Source: Natronospira elongata
Lineage (GTDB): Bacteria; Pseudomonadota; Gammaproteobacteria; Natronospirales; Natronospiraceae
Reading direction: 5' to 3'
Length of the DNA stretch: 14,774 nucleotides
NCBI RefSeq assembly: GCF_034931365.1
Contig: NZ_JAYGII010000046.1
Span: forward strand, 1-14,774
The notes beneath the pieces are model-generated. The model made no database searches. It was not told the DNA's origin and was given only the letters and a program-made list of their open reading frames with translations. Each line of letters starts with the position of its first letter. Position 1 is the stretch's first letter. The translations under genes and the position numbers were made by a program. Shown here piece after piece: positions 13,030 to 14,774 of the stretch.

Positions 13030-14774
13030 GGTTTTTCCCCCATGATGGCGCGGGTCGAACGGACGATGTCTTCCACTTGTGGCAGCGCGGCTTCCTCAAG
13101 ATGGCGGGCATAGGGGATGGGGACTTCCTGGCTGCAGACCCGGGCAAGGGGGGCATCCAGAGACCAGAAAACCGTCTCCGTCAGGGTGGCCATGATTTCC
13201 CCGGCTAGGCTGCCTGTCTGCCAGCCTTCGTCCACGATGACAGCCCGACCGGTTCGGCCCACGCACGCCTGCAAGGTATCGGTATCCAGGGGCCGCAGCA
13301 CCCGCAGGTCGATCACTTCGGCCTCGATCCCCTCCTTGGCAAGAACATCCGCCGCTTCCAGGCATTTGTAGAGACAACCGCCGTAGGTAATCAGGCTCAC
13401 GTGTTGGCCGGGACGGCGGATGGCCGCCCGCTGGATATCCACGCCTTCCGGGTGTGGCGCCAAACTGCCCTGGCGGTTGTAGAGCATGACATGCTCGAAA
13501 ATCAGCACCGGATTGGGGTCCTGAAGCGCTGCCCACAGCATGTAACGGGCATCCTCCGGGGTAGCGGGGGCCAGCACGCGGAGGCCCGGCACATGGGCAA
13601 ACCAATTCTCGAAACTGTGGGAATGCTGGGCCGCCACCTGGCGACCGGCGCCGGTGGCCATGCGGATCACCAGTGGTACTGGAAACTGGCCACCGGACAT
13701 GTGGAGCAGGGCAGCGGCAGTATTGACGATCTGGTCCATCGCCAAGAGGCTGAAGTTGACGGTCATGATCTCCACGATGGGCCGCATGCCGCCCAGGGCC
13801 GCACCAATGCCGGCCCCGGTGAAGGCATTTTCCGAGAGCGGCGTGTCCCTGACCCGATCGGGGCCGAATTGCTCGAGCATGTCGCGGGTGACGGCATAGC
13901 AGCCCCCGTAATGCCCGATGTCTTCCCCCATGATGAAGACCCGCGGGTCATGTTCCAGAGCCTCTTCAATGCCCCGTCGAAAGGCTTCTCTCAGCGTGAC
14001 GTCCTGTGCCTCGGTTTCCGCGCCGGGCGGCGGTGGCATGGGGTCGGGCAGGGGGGCGCTCACATGTTCCAGGAGATCGCTTTCGGGTTCCCATTCGGCG
14101 GCCTCGGCAAAATTCACGGCGTCTTCGACTTCCTGGGCAATATCCGCTTCCAGGTCTTGCCGCTGGTCCGGACTTAAGAGACCGGCTTCGCTCATCCACT
14201 TGCCGAGCCGGTCGATGGGATCGCGTTTTTTCCATTCCTCCACTTCCGATTGATGCCGATAGAGTTGGGGATCGAACATGGAATGCGCGCGAAAACGATA
14301 GGTGTCACACTCGAGAAACTGTGGGCCTTCGCCGTTCCGGATGCTGTCCAGGGCACAGCGAGCGGCGGCTTCCACCCGGATCACGCTCATGCCATCCACG
14401 AGCTGCGCGGGAACGCCGATCGCTTCTGCCTTGCGGTGAATGGCGGTCTCGGCATGGGCCACCGCTATGGGAGTACCCATGGCGTACTGATTGTTCTCAC
14501 AGACAAAAAGCACCGGCAACTTCCACAAGGCAGCCAGATTCAGGCTTTCATAAAAAGCACCCTCGGCGGCGGCGCCATCCCCCAGAAAACAGACCGTGGC
14601 GCGATCAATGCCCTGCAGGCGATCAGCCAGTGCCAGGCCCACGGCCAGTGGCAAGCCGCCGGCGACGATGGCATTGCCGCCATAGAAGCGGGCGTCGGCA
14701 TCGAACAGGTGCATGGATCCGCCTCGGCCCAGGGAACAGCCGTCACGCTTGCCGTACATCTCGGCCATGACCCG
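13026..14774 (-). CDS. Fused E1 alpha/beta 2-oxoacid dehydrogenase, 5' end outside the window
   Basis: This thiamine-diphosphate enzyme decarboxylates a 2-oxoacid and reductively acylates the E2 lipoyl arm. Residues below count from the internal Met at 14768; the frame stays open to the window edge (R-V before that Met), so the true start and about 80-100 N-terminal residues are missing. The alpha half has GRGGSMHLFD, the ThDP/Mg motif from GDGA (64-67) to NN (92-93), and the loop YRFRAHSMFDP (157-167), where the usual SMSDP serine is Phe. A proline-rich linker (about 237-256) leads into a complete beta half starting near 257 (VTLREAFRRGIEEAL, MGEDIG). Fusing both subunits in one chain is uncommon but known. 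It overlaps E2 by 4 bp. Confidence 0.9.
   Translation of the reverse strand, partial: RVMAEMYGKRDGCSLGRGGSMHLFDADARFYGGNAIVAGGLPLAVGLALADRLQGIDRATVCFLGDGAAAEGAFYESLNLAALWKLPVLFVCENNQYAMGTPIAVAHAETAIHRKAEAIGVPAQLVDGMSVIRVEAAARCALDSIRNGEGPQFLECDTYRFRAHSMFDPQLYRHQSEVEEWKKRDPIDRLGKWMSEAGLLSPDQRQDLEADIAQEVEDAVNFAEAAEWEPESDLLEHVSAPLPDPMPPPPGAETEAQDVTLREAFRRGIEEALEHDPRVFIMGEDIGHYGGCYAVTRDMLEQFGPDRVRDTPLSENAFTGAGIGAALGGMRPIVEIMTVNFSLLAMDQIVNTAAALLHMSGGQFPVPLVIRMATGAGRQVAAQHSHSFENWFAHVPGLRVLAPATPEDARYMLWAALQDPNPVLIFEHVMLYNRQGSLAPHPEGVDIQRAAIRRPGQHVSLITYGGCLYKCLEAADVLAKEGIEAEVIDLRVLRPLDTDTLQACVGRTGRAVIVDEGWQTGSLAGEIMATLTETVFWSLDAPLARVCSQEVPIPYARHLEEAALPQVEDIVRSTRAIMGEKP

Noticed and set aside
14006..14770. 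254-codon plus-strand frame
   Set aside because: It is antisense to the conserved E1 alpha coding sequence and is arginine-rich shadow sequence.
1..14774. CRISPR arrays, tRNA or rRNA genes, and insertion sequences
   Set aside because: No regularly spaced repeat series, no rRNA-like sequence, no recognised tRNA and no transposase motif was seen on reading; tRNA genes were not searched for computationally.

Overview
The window reads as chromosome of a moderately GC-rich gammaproteobacterium. Thiopurine methyltransferase (Tpm), a DksA/TraR-type zinc-finger protein, a fused E1 alpha/beta 2-oxoacid dehydrogenase, DUF3185 proteins and YeeE/YedE remnants together suggest something near the Chromatiales/Ectothiorhodospiraceae. 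That placement is an inference from gene content; no rRNA or other phylogenetic marker is present.

Left region (1-4600), sensing and envelope. Two related DUF3185 small membrane proteins flank a 48-residue Lmo0937-type membrane peptide. A diguanylate cyclase follows, with a dead receiver domain, a PAS domain and an intact GGDEF domain with its inhibitory site. It converges with two tandem paralogous Crp/Fnr-family regulators on the minus strand.

TetR/methyltransferase pair (4008-5619). A TetR repressor of LmrA/YxaF type diverges from a class I SAM methyltransferase. Between them lies a near-consensus sigma-70 promoter overlapped by two 16-bp direct repeats 21 bp apart, which are good operator candidates. 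A rho-independent terminator closes the methyltransferase unit.

Decay belt (about 5619-7570). This holds promoterless remnants of an outer-membrane-protein frame and of an unrecognised frame. Next is an HtrA-like lipoprotein that has lost its catalytic-histidine segment, with a strong hairpin at the gap, and most of its PDZ domain. A YeeE/YedE locus follows that looks like two genes collapsed into one and then frameshifted. A 51-codon ORF overlaps the start of that fusion by 8 bp.

Stress cassette (7948-9483). A universal stress protein lacking the ATP-binding loop, a DksA/TraR-like protein and Tpm follow one another on the plus strand.

Right region (9496-14774), minus strand, transcribed right to left. 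A fused E1 alpha/beta 2-oxoacid dehydrogenase runs off the window edge. It is followed by a lipoyl-E2 acyltransferase and a stand-alone acyl carrier protein, joined by two 4-bp overlaps (ATGA and GTGA). Downstream are a site-2 protease with two CBS domains and an NAD-type short-chain dehydrogenase. The coupling of an ACP to an E1-E2 complex is the most system-like arrangement here and suggests that an acyl group made by 2-oxoacid decarboxylation may be delivered to, or controlled through, an ACP.
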